Assembly (NCBI GenBank): GCA_026397955.1
Contig: JAPLTV010000059.1
Coordinates: 62,001 to 126,000, forward strand
DNA from: Verrucomicrobiota bacterium
GTDB taxonomy: Bacteria; Verrucomicrobiota; Verrucomicrobiia; Opitutales; UBA953
DNA: 64,000 nt
Direction: 5' to 3'
Below the pieces are notes generated by a model, which saw only the letters and a program-made list of their open reading frames with translations, ran no database searches and was not told the DNA's origin. Of the stretch, positions 10,855-21,830 are shown in pieces. The position numbers and the translations under genes were made by a program. Numbering within the stretch: position 1 is the stretch's first letter; each line of letters opens with the position of its first letter.

Positions 10855-12183
10855 ATGCGCCCCCTACTCCTGGCCACCCTCGCGCTCTTCGCCGCCGTGG
10901 CGCATGCAGCCGATCGATCCAAGCCGAACGTGGTCATCATGCTCGTCGACGATCTCGGCAGCGGCGACGTCAGCTGCCTCTTCCGCGACGTGGTAAAGAC
11001 CCCGAACATCGATCGCCTCGCCAAGCAAGGCGTCAAGTTCACCTCAGGCTACGTCACCGCCCCGCTCTGCGGCCCCTCCCGCGCTGGCTTCCTCAGCGGC
11101 CGCTATCAGCAGCGCTTCGGCTTTAACGGTAACCGCGACGGCATCCCGACCAACATCCCGCTGCTTCCTGGCCTGCTGAAGTCCGCCGGCTACCGGACGG
11201 CCCTCTTCGGCAAATGGCATAGCGCCGGCCCGATGCCCCACGAACGTGACTGCTTCGATGAGTCGCTGGTGTCGGCCACCTCCAGCCCGTTCATCGACTA
11301 TTTCCACCCGAAACTGTCACGTAACGGCAAGGTCGAGGTCTTCCAGGAATACAGCACCGACCTCTTCGCCCGCGAGGCGACCGAGTTCATCCGACGCAAC
11401 ACGGACAAGCCCTTCGCGCTGACGGTCACGTTCAATGCGCCGCACATCCTGCGCACCACGAAAGACGCGATGATCCATCAGAAGGATTTCGAAACGGGAC
11501 AGGCCGCGGGCAAGGTGGTCGATATCCCTAAGGTCCCCACGGCCCGCCCAGGTGAAGCCGCCCGCTACGCCGCCCAATTTCCCGGCGACACCGCCCGTGC
11601 CGATACGGTGGCCACCATCGTCGCGCTGGACGAAGCCGTCGGACGCATCCTCGATCAGCTGAAGGCTTCCGGACTCGAGCAGGACACTCTCGTCTTCTTC
11701 TTCGCCGATAACGGCGGCCACCCAGAAGTCCGCAGCGAGAACCTGCCCCTGCGGGACTATAAGTGGAACCTCTTCGAAGGCGGCATCCGCGTACCTTTCC
11801 TCGCACGTTACCCAGCCAAGTGGCCGGCGGGCCGCGCCTTCAACCACCCAGTCAGCTCGCTCGACATCCTGCCGACTTGCCTCGCCGCCGCGGGCATCCC
11901 CGCGCCAGCCGGACTTGATGGTGTCGACCTGACGCCCTTCCTCGGCACGGCGACGTCATCCGCACCCCACGAGGCTCTATTCTTCTCCATCGCCAAACAA
12001 GCGGCCGTCCGCTCGGGCCAATGGAAATACGTCCGCGACCAGCAAGGCGGTCAGCACCTCTTCGACGTCGAAGCCGACGTCAGCGAGACCAAGGACCTGG
12101 CCGCGACCGAACCGGCACGCCTCAAGGATCTGGCCGCCCGCTGGGAAGCCTGGAACCTAAAGGTGCGCGCCGAAGCGAAGTAA
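10855..12183 (+). CDS. Secreted sulfatase (arylsulfatase family, Cys type)
   Basis: Hydrolyses sulfate esters, probably of sulfated polysaccharide, outside the cytoplasm. It is 442 aa with a signal peptide (MRPLLLATLALFAAVAHA). Metal-binding MLVDDLGSGD is followed by the sulfatase signature LCGPSRAGFLSGR, whose Cys72 is the residue converted to formylglycine. KWH and a late FFADNGGHPE motif complete the active site. No formylglycine-generating enzyme is in the window, so it must be elsewhere for activity. The start at 10855 places Met before the signal peptide; the longer open frame runs back into the ssrA terminator. It is convergent with the methyltransferase gene (stops one base apart). 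Confidence 0.9.
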   Translation: MRPLLLATLALFAAVAHAADRSKPNVVIMLVDDLGSGDVSCLFRDVVKTPNIDRLAKQGVKFTSGYVTAPLCGPSRAGFLSGRYQQRFGFNGNRDGIPTNIPLLPGLLKSAGYRTALFGKWHSAGPMPHERDCFDESLVSATSSPFIDYFHPKLSRNGKVEVFQEYSTDLFAREATEFIRRNTDKPFALTVTFNAPHILRTTKDAMIHQKDFETGQAAGKVVDIPKVPTARPGEAARYAAQFPGDTARADTVATIVALDEAVGRILDQLKASGLEQDTLVFFFADNGGHPEVRSENLPLRDYKWNLFEGGIRVPFLARYPAKWPAGRAFNHPVSSLDILPTCLAAAGIPAPAGLDGVDLTPFLGTATSSAPHEALFFSIAKQAAVRSGQWKYVRDQQGGQHLFDVEADVSETKDLAATEPARLKDLAARWEAWNLKVRAEAK

Positions 12184-12184
12184 C

Positions 12185-13717
12185 TCAGCGCTTCCGGTAG
12201 ACCTCGAGGCGGCAGTCGTAGCCGCCGAGGTCGACGGTGCGGCTGGATTCCAGGCGCAGGGTCGGATCGACGGACGAGAGACGCAGCGGGTTGATGAAGA
12301 CGAGACGTCCGTTCGGGCGCAGGACTTCGGACGCGATCTTAAAGAGATCGGTGAACAGGCCGTGCATGTTCGGCACGCGCACGCGACGTCCGAGCGGCGG
12401 ATTCGAGATGACCAGCGAGACCTTGCCGCGGTCGAGCTCCGGGATGCGGATGATGTCACGGAAGTCGGCCGTGTGGAACGCGGCCTTGGTGCCGGGCAGC
12501 TTGGCGGCCTTGAAGTTAGCCTCGGCGATGGCGATCGCGGCCGGGTCGATGTCGGTGCCGACGATCTGCCCTACCCCGCCGGCCAAGGCGGATTCGATGA
12601 GCTCCAGTCCGGAACCGCAGAACGGGTCCCAGACGATCTCCTTATCCTGGCGTCCGGCGACGCGCACCAAGCAGGCCGCCAGCGGCGGGTGCGAGGCGGC
12701 GTTGACGGCGTCGGTGCGGTAATAAAGGCGAGGGTTCGGCGAGATACGCGGACGCAGCTCGACCAACGCGCGGAGTTCGTCGAAATGCACGTCGACGGAC
12801 CACGGGGACTCGCGGGCATCGTTAAGGACGCGTGGATTCAGCTCGAAGGCCTTCTTGGCGACCTTGGCGACGGCGTCGTCGTGATTGCCCTCGGACACCA
12901 TGCTCAGGCGATAGCGGGCGGCGCCCTGCGTGAGGGCCAGCATCAGCTTCTCGGTGAGCGGCGAAGCAATCGCCTTGGCGAGCACCTCAAGTGCTTCGGC
13001 CGAACCAGGCTCGCGGATAAAGGCGAGGAAGAAGGCGGCGGTATCGAAACAGCGTAGCTGGTAGAGCTCCGCGAGCGTGAAGGCATCCTTCGGTTCGACG
13101 ACCACGAAACAACCGCGGACTTCGACCACGCGGAACTTGCCGCCGCGGCCTTCGTCTTCGCGCACTTCATCAGCGACAATAGACTCGAGTCCCTTGCGGC
13201 AGCGCAGGTGCAGGCGCAGGCCAGGTTGCTTCGGCACGATGGCGTCGAGACGCACGTTGCTCGGTCCGCCCTGGCGGGCCACGCTCGCACGGACCTTCTG
13301 TTCGTCGATGAGCTTCTCGCCGGAACCTGCGACCGCCTTGAGCGTCGCCGCCCCGCCAATCTTCTCGAGAGCCGAGGCGACCTTCTTCTTCTCGCGATCG
13401 ACGTCGGTCGTCTTAAGGATGTCGATTAGCTTGCGTTCGGACTCTTCGTCGCCGCCTAGTTTCGGGATGGCGGCGGTGGCGTAGCGGCGGATCTTCTCGG
13501 ACGGGTCCTGCAGGAGGCCGATCATCCAGGCCTTCACGGCGGCCTTCATCTCCGGGTTACGGGAGGTCGAGAAGACCACGCCGACGGCCCGGACGAGGGC
13601 GACCTGCTGGTTGCGCTCCTTGGGGTCGAGCTGGTTAAACTTGGGGACCTCGACGTTCCAAAGCTGGGCGGCTGGCACTTCGCGCAACTGTCGGTAAAGG
13701 TCGTTGTCGGCTTTCAT
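12185..13717 (-). CDS. RNA/DNA methyltransferase with HEAT-like N-terminus (UPF0020/THUMP type)
   Basis: A 510-aa S-adenosylmethionine-dependent methyltransferase. Residues 1 to about 140 form helical HEAT-like repeats (MIGLLQDPSEKIRRYATAAIPKLG). The middle third (about 155-310) looks like the THUMP/RNA-recognition part of RlmL/Trm14-type enzymes. The C-terminal catalytic domain has WDPFCGSGLELIE (SAM motif I), GTDIDPAAIAIAEAN and the catalytic SNPPLGRR, an NPPY variant with Leu. The target is probably a guanine N2 in rRNA or tRNA by family, but this is inference. Start at 13717 (MKADNDLYRQL); an upstream in-frame Met adds a Pro-rich stretch only. Divergent from gltB. Confidence 0.8.
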   Translation of the reverse strand: MKADNDLYRQLREVPAAQLWNVEVPKFNQLDPKERNQQVALVRAVGVVFSTSRNPEMKAAVKAWMIGLLQDPSEKIRRYATAAIPKLGGDEESERKLIDILKTTDVDREKKKVASALEKIGGAATLKAVAGSGEKLIDEQKVRASVARQGGPSNVRLDAIVPKQPGLRLHLRCRKGLESIVADEVREDEGRGGKFRVVEVRGCFVVVEPKDAFTLAELYQLRCFDTAAFFLAFIREPGSAEALEVLAKAIASPLTEKLMLALTQGAARYRLSMVSEGNHDDAVAKVAKKAFELNPRVLNDARESPWSVDVHFDELRALVELRPRISPNPRLYYRTDAVNAASHPPLAACLVRVAGRQDKEIVWDPFCGSGLELIESALAGGVGQIVGTDIDPAAIAIAEANFKAAKLPGTKAAFHTADFRDIIRIPELDRGKVSLVISNPPLGRRVRVPNMHGLFTDLFKIASEVLRPNGRLVFINPLRLSSVDPTLRLESSRTVDLGGYDCRLEVYRKR

Positions 13718-14035
13718 GGCTTGGGGTGTCGGGCGGGCGGGCGGCAAAGTCAAGGGAGACGCAGGCGGACGGCGGGTGGCGGCTGGAGCCCAACATCCGT
13801 CGTGCCGTGTCGCACTTTGGGCTTTTTCCTAACAAAATTAACCAAAAGCGGACGAGCGATTGTCGGCCCGAGAAGTTGGCACGAAAACCCGGCTCCGCCC
13901 CCCTCCGGCCAATCCACAAGTTGCCTTTGACAGGGGGGGATTATTGCCCACTAGATTTAACTGTCTTGCGGTCTCCGCCAAGGCACCCGGCGGCTCAGCC
14001 GCCAGCCCATCCGACCACTTTTGCCCACACCAGAA
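13718..14035. other. Intergenic region between the methyltransferase and gltB
   Basis: 318 bases without a plausible gene, upstream of both divergent genes. The centre (about 13810-13970) is AT-richer than its surroundings and holds the candidate gltB promoter. A TGGCAC at 13877-13882 resembles half of a sigma-54 site but lacks the matching GC element. Confidence 0.6.
13927..13957 (+). promoter_or_regulatory. Candidate gltB promoter
   Basis: TTGACA at 13927-13932 and TAGATT at 13952-13957, with a long 19-base spacer containing a run of seven G. The -35 is perfect and the -10 matches four of six, about 80 bases before the gltB start. Confidence 0.4.
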
Positions 14036-17000
14036 ATGAAGAATCCCGGACTTCCCGAAAAACAGGGTCTTTACGACCCCCAGTTTGAGCATGACGCCTG
14101 CGGCGTCGGCTTCGTTTGCCAGATGAAGGGCAAGCGTTCGCACGATATCATCCAGCAGGCCCTCACCATCCTGGTGAACCTCGACCACCGAGGCGCCTGC
14201 GGCTGTGAGACCAACACCGGTGACGGCGCGGGCATCCTGCTCCAGCTCCCCCACGGGTTCTTCGCGAAGAACGGCCCGGCCAACCTCCCCAAGCCGGGTC
14301 ACTACGGCGTTGGCATGCTCTACGTCTCGCCGGACGCCAAGATCCAGGCGGCGACCGAAGCCACCTTCACCGAGATCGCCAAGTCCCAGGGTCTCTCGAT
14401 CCTCGGCTGGCGCACCGTCCCCGTCGACAACGCCTCCCTCGGCCAGACTGCCATCAGCAGCGAGCCCGTCGTCCGCCAGGCCTTCCTCGGTCGCCCGGCC
14501 GATTGCGCCACCGACCAGGACTTCGAACGCAAGCTCTTCATCCTGAGCAAGCAGGCCCACCACCAGATCCGCGCCACCGGGAAGGACGAGTTCTACTACG
14601 CCAGCTCCCTCTCCTGCCGTACGATCATCTATAAGGGCATGCTCATGCCCGAACAGGTCGGTAAGTATTTCCACGACCTCGCCGACAAGTCGATGGACAC
14701 CGCCCTCGCGCTCGTCCACTCGCGCTTCTCGACCAACACCTTCCCGAGCTGGGAGCGTGCGCACCCGTACCACTACATCGCCCACAACGGCGAGATCAAC
14801 ACCCTCAACGGCAACGTCAATTGGATGAAGGCCCGCGAGCCTCTCCTGGCCAGCCCGCTGTTTGGTAAGGACCTCCCGAAGATCCTCCCGATCGTGAACC
14901 CCAACGGTTCCGACTCCGCCAAGTTCGACAACGTCCTCGAGCTCGTCGTCATGGGCGGCCGCTCGCTGCCTGAAGCGATGATGATGATGATTCCAGAGCC
15001 GTGGAACGGCCACGAATCCATGAGCGCCGAGAAGAAGGCGTTCTACGAATACAACTCTTGCCTCATGGAACCGTGGGACGGACCCGCCTCCGTCGTCTTC
15101 ACCGACGGCACGATGATCGGCGCCACCCTCGACCGTAACGGCCTCCGCCCTTCCCGCTACTACGTGACCAAGGATGACTTCGTCATCATGGGCTCCGAAG
15201 CCGGCGTCCTCCCGATCGACCCCGCCAACATCGCCTCCAAGGGCCGCCTGCAGCCGGGCCGCATGTTCCTCGTGAATATGGAAGAAGGCCGCATCGTCGC
15301 CGACGAGGAGATCAAGCAGAAGATCGCTTCCCAGAAGCCCTACCGCGAGTGGCTCGACAAGAACCTCATCAAGCTCGCCGATATCGCCGATGCTCCGGCC
15401 GCCACGCCGTCGTCGCACAGTAACACCGTCCAGCGCCAGCTCGCCTTCGGTTACACTTTCGAAGACCAGCGCAAGCTACTCGTCCCGATGGCCAAGGATG
15501 GCGTCGAAGCCATGGGTTCGATGGGCACCGATATCCCGCTCGCCGTGCTATCGAACAAGTCGAAGCTCCTCTACGATTACTTCAAGCAGCTCTTCGCGCA
15601 GGTCACCAATCCGCCGATCGACTGTATCCGCGAAGAGATCGTCACCTCCTCCGTCACCACGATCGGACCCGAGCGCAACCTGCTCGACCCGAATCCGTCC
15701 AGCTGCCACCTGATCGAGCTCCAGTCGCCGATCCTCACCAACGAGGAACTCGCCAAGCTCCGCCACGTCGCCCACGGCCAGTTCAAGTCCGTCACCATCC
15801 CGACCCTCTTCGACGCCAAGTCGGGCGCCAAGGGCCTCGAAAAGGCCATGGACGAAGTGTGTCGCCAGGCCGGCCTCCACATCGATGCAGGCATCAACCT
15901 CATCATCCTGAGCGATCGTGGCGTCGACCGTCACAACGCCGCCATCCCGCCACTGCTCGCTGTCGCCGGTCTGCACCACTACCTCATCCGCGAAGGCAAG
16001 CGCACTAAGGTCGGCCTCATCCTCGAGTCCGGCGAACCGCGCGAAGTCCACCACTTCTGCACGCTCATCGGCTACGGTTGCGCGGGTATCAATCCCTACC
16101 TGGCGTTCGAAACCCTCGACGACACGATCAAGCAGGGCCTCCTCGTCGGCGTCGACCATTACACGGCCTGCAAGAATTACGTGAAGGCCGCCACCAAGGG
16201 CATCGTCAAGGTCGCCTCTAAGATTGGTATCTCGACCATCCAGAGCTACCTGGGAGCCCAGATCTTCGAATGCGTCGGCCTTCAGCAGAAGGTCGTCGAC
16301 AAGTACTTCACCGGCACGGCCACGCGCATCGAAGGCGCGGACGTCGCCGCCGTCGCCGAAGAGACCCTCGAGCGTCATAACCGCGCGTTCCCGGAGCGCG
16401 TCGACACCCCTGCTACCCTCGAGGTCGGCGGAGACTACCAGTGGCGCAACGAAGGCGAAGGCCACCTCTTCAGCCCGCAGGTCATCCATTCACTGCAGAA
16501 GGCTGTCCGCACGAACAACTACGATACCTTCAAGGTCTACTCTGGCCTAGTGAACGACCAGATGCAGCAGATCTTCACGCTGCGCGGCCTCCTCCAGTTC
16601 AAGGCGCGCACCCCGGTCGATATCAATGAAGTCGAGTCCATCGAAAACATCTTCAAACGCTTCAAGACCGGCGCGATGAGCTACGGCTCCATCTCGACCG
16701 AAGCCCACGAAACCCTCGCCGTCGCGATGAACCGCATCGGCGGCAAGTCCAACACCGGCGAAGGCGGCGAAGACCCGGCGCGCTTCACTTGGACCAACGA
16801 ACAGGGCGACTCGAAGAACTCCGCCATCAAGCAGGTCGCTTCCGGCCGCTTTGGTGTCACGAGCCGCTACCTGACCAACGCCAAGGAAATCCAGATCAAG
16901 ATGGCCCAGGGCGCGAAGCCCGGCGAAGGCGGCCAGCTCCCCGGCGGCAAGGTCTACCCACCCATCGCCAAGGTGCGTCACTCGACCCCCGGCGTCGGCC

Positions 17001-17239
17001 TCATCTCCCCTCCCCCGCACCACGACATCTACTCGATCGAGGACCTTTCGGAACTCATCCATGACGGAAGTCGGCGTGGGCACCATCGCCACCGGCGTCG
17101 CCAAGGCGCACGCGGACGTCGTCCTCATCTCTGGCTTCGACGGCGGCACGGGCGCTTCGCCCCAGACCTCCATCAAGCACGCTGGCCTGCCCTGGGAACT
17201 CGGCCTCGCCGAAACCCACCAGACCCTCGTCCTCAATAA
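14036..17239 (+). CDS. gltB: Glutamate synthase large subunit, N-terminal part (frame broken near 17060)
   Basis: Amidotransferase and central part of NADPH-type GOGAT, which makes two glutamates from glutamine and 2-oxoglutarate. The amidotransferase nucleophile is Cys22 (DACGVGF), after a short propeptide. Family sequence continues through the central and FMN-domain start ([53 protein letters not shown]) to about residue 1009. Then the frame changes, and the last 60 or so residues (Arg/His-rich) are out-of-frame noise. The real gene continues at 17061 in another frame. About 16 residues (47 nt) are missing at the junction compared with the family. TTG at 14021 is an alternative start. Confidence 0.9.
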   Translation: MKNPGLPEKQGLYDPQFEHDACGVGFVCQMKGKRSHDIIQQALTILVNLDHRGACGCETNTGDGAGILLQLPHGFFAKNGPANLPKPGHYGVGMLYVSPDAKIQAATEATFTEIAKSQGLSILGWRTVPVDNASLGQTAISSEPVVRQAFLGRPADCATDQDFERKLFILSKQAHHQIRATGKDEFYYASSLSCRTIIYKGMLMPEQVGKYFHDLADKSMDTALALVHSRFSTNTFPSWERAHPYHYIAHNGEINTLNGNVNWMKAREPLLASPLFGKDLPKILPIVNPNGSDSAKFDNVLELVVMGGRSLPEAMMMMIPEPWNGHESMSAEKKAFYEYNSCLMEPWDGPASVVFTDGTMIGATLDRNGLRPSRYYVTKDDFVIMGSEAGVLPIDPANIASKGRLQPGRMFLVNMEEGRIVADEEIKQKIASQKPYREWLDKNLIKLADIADAPAATPSSHSNTVQRQLAFGYTFEDQRKLLVPMAKDGVEAMGSMGTDIPLAVLSNKSKLLYDYFKQLFAQVTNPPIDCIREEIVTSSVTTIGPERNLLDPNPSSCHLIELQSPILTNEELAKLRHVAHGQFKSVTIPTLFDAKSGAKGLEKAMDEVCRQAGLHIDAGINLIILSDRGVDRHNAAIPPLLAVAGLHHYLIREGKRTKVGLILESGEPREVHHFCTLIGYGCAGINPYLAFETLDDTIKQGLLVGVDHYTACKNYVKAATKGIVKVASKIGISTIQSYLGAQIFECVGLQQKVVDKYFTGTATRIEGADVAAVAEETLERHNRAFPERVDTPATLEVGGDYQWRNEGEGHLFSPQVIHSLQKAVRTNNYDTFKVYSGLVNDQMQQIFTLRGLLQFKARTPVDINEVESIENIFKRFKTGAMSYGSISTEAHETLAVAMNRIGGKSNTGEGGEDPARFTWTNEQGDSKNSAIKQVASGRFGVTSRYLTNAKEIQIKMAQGAKPGEGGQLPGGKVYPPIAKVRHSTPGVGLISPPPHHDIYSIEDLSELIHDGSRRGHHRHRRRQGARGRRPHLWLRRRHGRFAPDLHQARWPALGTRPRRNPPDPRPQ

Positions 17240-18566
17240 CCTCCGCTCCCGCATCGTCGTCGAAACCGACGGTCAGCTGAAGACCGGCCGTGACGTCGTC
17301 ATCGCCGCCCTCCTCGGCGCCGAAGAGTTCGGCTTCGCCACGGCCCCGCTGGTGACCCTCGGTTGCATCATGATGCGCGTCTGTCACCTCAACACCTGCC
17401 CGGTCGGCGTCGCCACCCAGGACCCCGAGCTCCGCAAGAACTTCACCGGCCGTCCGGAAGATACCGTGAACTTCATGCGCTTCATCGCCCAGGAAGTCCG
17501 TGAGATCATGGCTCAACTCGGCTTCCGTACGCTCAACGAGATGGTCGGTCGCACCGATGCCCTCGAAGCGCGTCACGCCGTCGACCACTGGAAGGCCAAG
17601 GGTATCGACCTGTCCAAGCTCCTCTACTCGCCGAAGGCCGGCCCCGAAGTGGGTCGCTTCTGCACCGAGAAGCAGGACCACGGCCTCGAGAAGGGCCTCG
17701 ACCTCTCCGTCCTCCTCGCTGCCTGTCAGCCCGCCATCGATAAGGGCCAGAAGGTCCGTTACGAAGGCGAGATCAAGAATACCCACCGCGTCGTCGGCAC
17801 AATCCTCGGCAACGAAATCACCAAGAAGCACATCGACGGCCTGCCGGACGGCACCATCCACCTAAAGTTCAAGGGTAGCGCGGGCCAGTCCCTCGGCGCC
17901 TTCGTTCCCGCAGGTGTGACGATCGAGCTCGAAGGCGATGCCAACGACTACGTCGGCAAGGGCCTCAGCGGCGGTCGCGTCATCGTCTACCCCGATGCCA
18001 AGGCCACCTTCCCGGCTGAAGATAACATCATCCTCGGCAACGTCGCCCTCTACGGCGCCACCTCTGGCGAGGCTTTCTTCCGCGGTATGGCTGGCGAACG
18101 TTTCTGCGTTCGCAACTCGGGTGCGACCACCGTCGTCGAAGGCGTGGGCGACCACGGCTGCGAATACATGACCGGTGGACGCGTCGTCGTCCTTGGCCTC
18201 ACGGGCCGTAACTTCGCGGCCGGCATGAGCGGTGGCGTGGCTTACGTCCTCGACGAGAAGGGTGACTTTGCGGTCCGATGCAACAAGCAGATGGTCGGCC
18301 TTGAAAAGCCTGACGCTAACGATGCCGCGGAACTCCGCGGCCTCATCGAACGCCATGCCGAGCTCACGGGCAGCCAGAAGGCGAAGAAGCTCCTCGCCAA
18401 CTGGGACGCCTCCCTAGGCAAGTTCGTCAAGGTGATGCCCAAGGACTATAAACGCGTCCTCCAGGCCATCGCGACCGCGCAGGCCAAGGGACTCAGCGGC
18501 GACGCTGCTCTCAACGAAGCCTTCGAGATCAACTCCCGCGACCTCGCCCGCGTCGGCGGCGGCTGA
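17061..18566 (+). CDS. gltB: Glutamate synthase large subunit, C-terminal part (after frame break)
   Basis: Carries the rest of GltB: the second half of the FMN-binding barrel from [23 protein letters not shown], the 3Fe-4S cluster ligands in [12 protein letters not shown] (C-x5-C-x4-C), and the C-terminal beta-helix domain rich in Gly ([32 protein letters not shown]). The two parts plus the 16 missing residues sum to about 1526 aa, the normal GltB length. An ATG happens to lie at 17061, so a 501-aa product could be made by re-initiation, but it would lack part of the FMN site. Followed 35 bases later by an intact gltD. Confidence 0.9.
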   Translation: MTEVGVGTIATGVAKAHADVVLISGFDGGTGASPQTSIKHAGLPWELGLAETHQTLVLNNLRSRIVVETDGQLKTGRDVVIAALLGAEEFGFATAPLVTLGCIMMRVCHLNTCPVGVATQDPELRKNFTGRPEDTVNFMRFIAQEVREIMAQLGFRTLNEMVGRTDALEARHAVDHWKAKGIDLSKLLYSPKAGPEVGRFCTEKQDHGLEKGLDLSVLLAACQPAIDKGQKVRYEGEIKNTHRVVGTILGNEITKKHIDGLPDGTIHLKFKGSAGQSLGAFVPAGVTIELEGDANDYVGKGLSGGRVIVYPDAKATFPAEDNIILGNVALYGATSGEAFFRGMAGERFCVRNSGATTVVEGVGDHGCEYMTGGRVVVLGLTGRNFAAGMSGGVAYVLDEKGDFAVRCNKQMVGLEKPDANDAAELRGLIERHAELTGSQKAKKLLANWDASLGKFVKVMPKDYKRVLQAIATAQAKGLSGDAALNEAFEINSRDLARVGGG

Positions 18567-18601
18567 TCACCCTCACGTTCACACCAAGCACCTTCTGCAC
18601 C

Positions 18602-20086
18602 ATGGGAAAACCTACCGGATTTGTCGAATTCCAGCGCGAACTCCCGCCTGATCGCGATGCCCTCACCCGCATCGGCGATTGGAAAGAGATCCACCACCAT
18701 CACTCCGACGAGAAGCTCCAGAAACAGGGCGCCCGCTGCATGGATTGCGGCGTGCCGTTCTGCCACACGGGCAAGCTCATCAGCGGGATGGCCAGCGGCT
18801 GCCCGATCAACAACCTGATCCCCGAGTGGAACGACCTCGTCTACAAGGGCCTCTGGCGCGAAGCGCTGGAACGCCTCCACAAGACCAACAACTTCCCGGA
18901 ATTCACCGGCCGCGTCTGCCCCGCCCCGTGCGAAGGCTCGTGCGTGCTCGGCATGAACAAGCCCGCCGTGACGATCAAGAACATCGAAGTCTCGATCATC
19001 GACAAGGGCTACGAGAACGGCTGGGTCATCCCCCGTGCCCCGACGAAGCGTACCGGCAAGAAGGTCGCCGTCATCGGCTCCGGTCCCGCCGGCCTCTCCG
19101 CCGCCGCACAGCTCAACTACGCCGGTCATAACGTCACCGTCTTCGAACGCTCCGATCGCCCGGGCGGCCTGCTGATGTATGGCATCCCGAACATGAAGCT
19201 CGATAAGAACGAAGTCGTGCTTCGCCGTATCTCCCTCCTCGAAGCCGAAGGCGTCACCTTCAAGTGCGGCGTCAACGTCGGCGTCGACATCTCGTCCGAA
19301 CAACTCCGCAAGGACTTCGACGCGGTCATCCTCACCGTCGGCGCCACCAAGGGCCGCGACCTTCCCCTTCCCGGCCGCGACGCCAAGGGCGTGCACCTCG
19401 CGATGGAGTTCCTCTCCGCAAACACGAAGAACCTCCTGGACGGCAAGTCCCCTGACGCATCCTTCACCGCCAAGGGTAAGGACGTCGTGATCATCGGCGG
19501 CGGCGACACTGGCACCGACTGCGTGGGCACCTCACTCCGCCACGGCTGCAAGTCCGTCGTCCAGCTCGAGATCATGGCGAAGTCCCCGCTCACCCGCGCC
19601 AAGGACAACCCCTGGCCGGAATGGCCGAAGACCTACAAGGTCGACTACGGCCAGGAAGAAGCCGCCGCCCAGTTCGGCTCCGACCCTCGCGCCTACCTCA
19701 CCACGGCCACGAAGTTCGTCGCCGACGAACAGGGCAACCTCAAGGAAATCCACACTGTCGAAGTGGAATGGAAGAAGAACGATAAGGGCGTCTTTGGCCC
19801 TCAGCAGATCGCCGGCACCGAGAAGGTCCGTCCTGCTCAGCTCGTCCTCCTCGCCATGGGCTTTATGGGTCCGGAACAGCCTCTCCTCGAAGCCTTCGGC
19901 GTCGAACGTGACGCCCGCTCCAACGTCAAGGCCGAGCACGAGAAGTACGTGACCAACCTCCCCGGCGTCTTCGCCGCCGGAGATTGCCGTCGCGGACAGT
20001 CCCTCGTCGTCTGGGCCTTCAACGAAGGCCGTGGCGTCGCCCGCGAGTGCGACAAGTTCCTGATGGGCAAGACGGAGCTCCCGTAA
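18602..20086 (+). CDS. gltD: Glutamate synthase small subunit
   Basis: NAD(P)H-oxidising flavoprotein subunit that passes electrons to GltB. It is 494 aa. The N-terminal cysteine motifs [12 protein letters not shown]...GCPI and [12 protein letters not shown] bind two [4Fe-4S] clusters. An FAD GxGxxG/A ([15 protein letters not shown]) follows at about 155, and the NAD(P)H site [15 protein letters not shown] near 297. The last FAD segment [23 protein letters not shown] is complete. All key residues appear intact, in contrast to its broken partner gltB. A strong terminator follows, so gltBD form a two-gene operon. Confidence 0.96.
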   Translation: MGKPTGFVEFQRELPPDRDALTRIGDWKEIHHHHSDEKLQKQGARCMDCGVPFCHTGKLISGMASGCPINNLIPEWNDLVYKGLWREALERLHKTNNFPEFTGRVCPAPCEGSCVLGMNKPAVTIKNIEVSIIDKGYENGWVIPRAPTKRTGKKVAVIGSGPAGLSAAAQLNYAGHNVTVFERSDRPGGLLMYGIPNMKLDKNEVVLRRISLLEAEGVTFKCGVNVGVDISSEQLRKDFDAVILTVGATKGRDLPLPGRDAKGVHLAMEFLSANTKNLLDGKSPDASFTAKGKDVVIIGGGDTGTDCVGTSLRHGCKSVVQLEIMAKSPLTRAKDNPWPEWPKTYKVDYGQEEAAAQFGSDPRAYLTTATKFVADEQGNLKEIHTVEVEWKKNDKGVFGPQQIAGTEKVRPAQLVLLAMGFMGPEQPLLEAFGVERDARSNVKAEHEKYVTNLPGVFAAGDCRRGQSLVVWAFNEGRGVARECDKFLMGKTELP

Positions 20087-20107
20087 GCCTCGCCACCATC
20101 GTCCACC

Positions 20108-20140
20108 GAAGCCCGACTCATTGAGTCGGGCTTCTTGTTA
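20108..20140 (+). terminator. Rho-independent terminator after gltD
   Basis: GAAGCCCGACTCA (20108-20120) and its reverse complement (20122-20134) form a 13-base palindrome followed by a T-rich stretch. Confidence 0.85.
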
Positions 20141-20186
20141 TGATGATTCCCCTTGAGTAGACCCAACGGTATCCCACGGTGCTGCC

Positions 20187-21785
20187 ATGACCCTAGCGCC
20201 TTGGTTCAAGCCGGCGCTCGCCCGCACCCTGCAAGCCGGCTACGGACGTGCCGACTTCCTCGCCGACCTCTCGGCTGGCCTGCTCGTGGGCGTGGTCGCC
20301 CTCCCCCTCTCGATCGGCCTGGCCATCGCTTCGGGGGTTAGCCCCGAACAAGGCCTCTATACAGCGATCATCGGCGGCGTCATCGTCTCCCTCCTCGGCG
20401 GTTCCCGCGTGCAGGTCGCTGGACCGGCCGGCGCGTTCGTCGGCATCTGCGCCGCCGCGGTCATCACCCATGGCTACATCGGCCTCGCCCTCGCCACCCT
20501 GATGGCCGGCTTGTTGCTCGTGGCCTTCGGCCTCCTGCGTCTCGGCAAGTACATCGGGTACATCCCTTATCCGGTCGTCATCGGCTTCACCACCGGCATC
20601 GCGCTCATCATCGCCAGCACACAGCTCGATTCCGCCCTCGGGATCGCCGACCCCACCCCGGCCATCCCCGACTTCATTGGCCGGATTGCATACGTCTTCC
20701 GGCATGGTAGCCAAATCCACCTCGGCGGCCTCGCAGTCTCGGCCGGCACGCTCGCCGTCATCATTGGCCTGCGAAAGATATCGCTCAAGATTCCTGGCGC
20801 GCTCATCGCCGTCCTGCTCGGCACGGTCATCGTAACGCTCCTCGGCGTACCGGATTCCTCCGTCCAGACCATCGGCTCCAAGTTCAAAGAGATCAGCGCC
20901 AACTTCCACTTGACGGACTGGAGTACCGCCCTGCCCGACCGGGCCGCTTGGCTCGCCAAGGCTTGGGATGTCCTCCCACTGGCCTTCGGCATCGGTATCC
21001 TCGTAGGCATCGAATCCCTGCTCTGCGCAGTCGTGGCCGACGGGATGACGGGCGACCGCCATGACTCCGATACCGAACTAGCCGCCCAAGGCGTGGCCAA
21101 CGTCGCTTCTGCCTGCTTCATGGGCCTTCCGGCGACTGGCGTCATCGCCCGCACTAGCACCAACGCCCGCGCCGGCGCGAAGTCCCCGATCTCCGGCCTG
21201 ATCCATGCGGCGACGATCTTGGCTATCCTGCTCATCCTCGCCCCGCTGGTGAAACTCATCCCCTTGGCCTCCTTGGCCGGCGTCCTACTCTCCGTCTGCT
21301 GGCAAATGGCCGAGCTACCACTCTGGCCCCGCCTTTTCCGCGCGGGCGGCTCCGACATGGTCCTGCTGGTGCTCGCCTGCCTTATCACGGTCTTCGCCGA
21401 CCTCATCTGGGCCGTCGGCCTCGGCGTGGTCGTGGCGTTCATCTTCCTGCTCATCCGCAAATCCTCGCATCCCGAGAAAGAGGAACCAGAGACTATTGAC
21501 GTCGTGGAAGCCGAAGCCGAGGTGCGCCTCGCCCTTTCCGGCCATCTGCACTTCGGCCGCGCCGCCGAACCGCGTGCCGTCGAAGCCCGCCTCAAGGCCG
21601 GCACGCTGCACCTGACCCTGGACTTCAACCACGCCCTCTTCGTCGACTGTTCCTACGCCCAAGCCCTACGCGAACTCGCCCTCCATGCCCGCAAGCAAGG
21701 CGTGACCGTACGCGCCGTCGGCCTGCAGGGCCGCTCCGCCGCCGACTTCGCCCGCTTCGGCCTCAGCGAAGTCATCGGAATTTGA
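20187..21785 (+). CDS. SulP family inorganic anion transporter with STAS domain
   Basis: Inner-membrane protein of 532 aa. About 11-14 hydrophobic segments span residues 25-420, starting with DLSAGLLVGVVALPLSIGLAIASGVSPEQGLYTAII, the SulP signature region. GPAGAFVGICAA lies in the third segment. The cytoplasmic C-terminus (about 430-530) is a STAS domain. Family members carry sulfate, bicarbonate or dicarboxylates; the substrate is not determined by the sequence seen. It follows the gltD terminator and is likely a separate unit. Confidence 0.9.
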   Translation: MTLAPWFKPALARTLQAGYGRADFLADLSAGLLVGVVALPLSIGLAIASGVSPEQGLYTAIIGGVIVSLLGGSRVQVAGPAGAFVGICAAAVITHGYIGLALATLMAGLLLVAFGLLRLGKYIGYIPYPVVIGFTTGIALIIASTQLDSALGIADPTPAIPDFIGRIAYVFRHGSQIHLGGLAVSAGTLAVIIGLRKISLKIPGALIAVLLGTVIVTLLGVPDSSVQTIGSKFKEISANFHLTDWSTALPDRAAWLAKAWDVLPLAFGIGILVGIESLLCAVVADGMTGDRHDSDTELAAQGVANVASACFMGLPATGVIARTSTNARAGAKSPISGLIHAATILAILLILAPLVKLIPLASLAGVLLSVCWQMAELPLWPRLFRAGGSDMVLLVLACLITVFADLIWAVGLGVVVAFIFLLIRKSSHPEKEEPETIDVVEAEAEVRLALSGHLHFGRAAEPRAVEARLKAGTLHLTLDFNHALFVDCSYAQALRELALHARKQGVTVRAVGLQGRSAADFARFGLSEVIGI

Positions 21786-21830
21786 ATACATAAGATTGTA
21801 TAAGGAGGTACCGGGGGATAAAAACCCTTC

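Noticed and set aside
13877-13896. Sigma-54 promoter upstream of gltB
   Set aside because: TGGCAC is present but the GC element at the required spacing is missing.
13838-15418. 526-codon open frame opposite the gltB start
   Set aside because: Same codon-bias shadow; it overlaps the amidotransferase domain and shows no motif.
17061-17239. Programmed frameshift in gltB
   Set aside because: No slippery run is present, and a frameshift would still leave out about 16 conserved residues of the FMN site.
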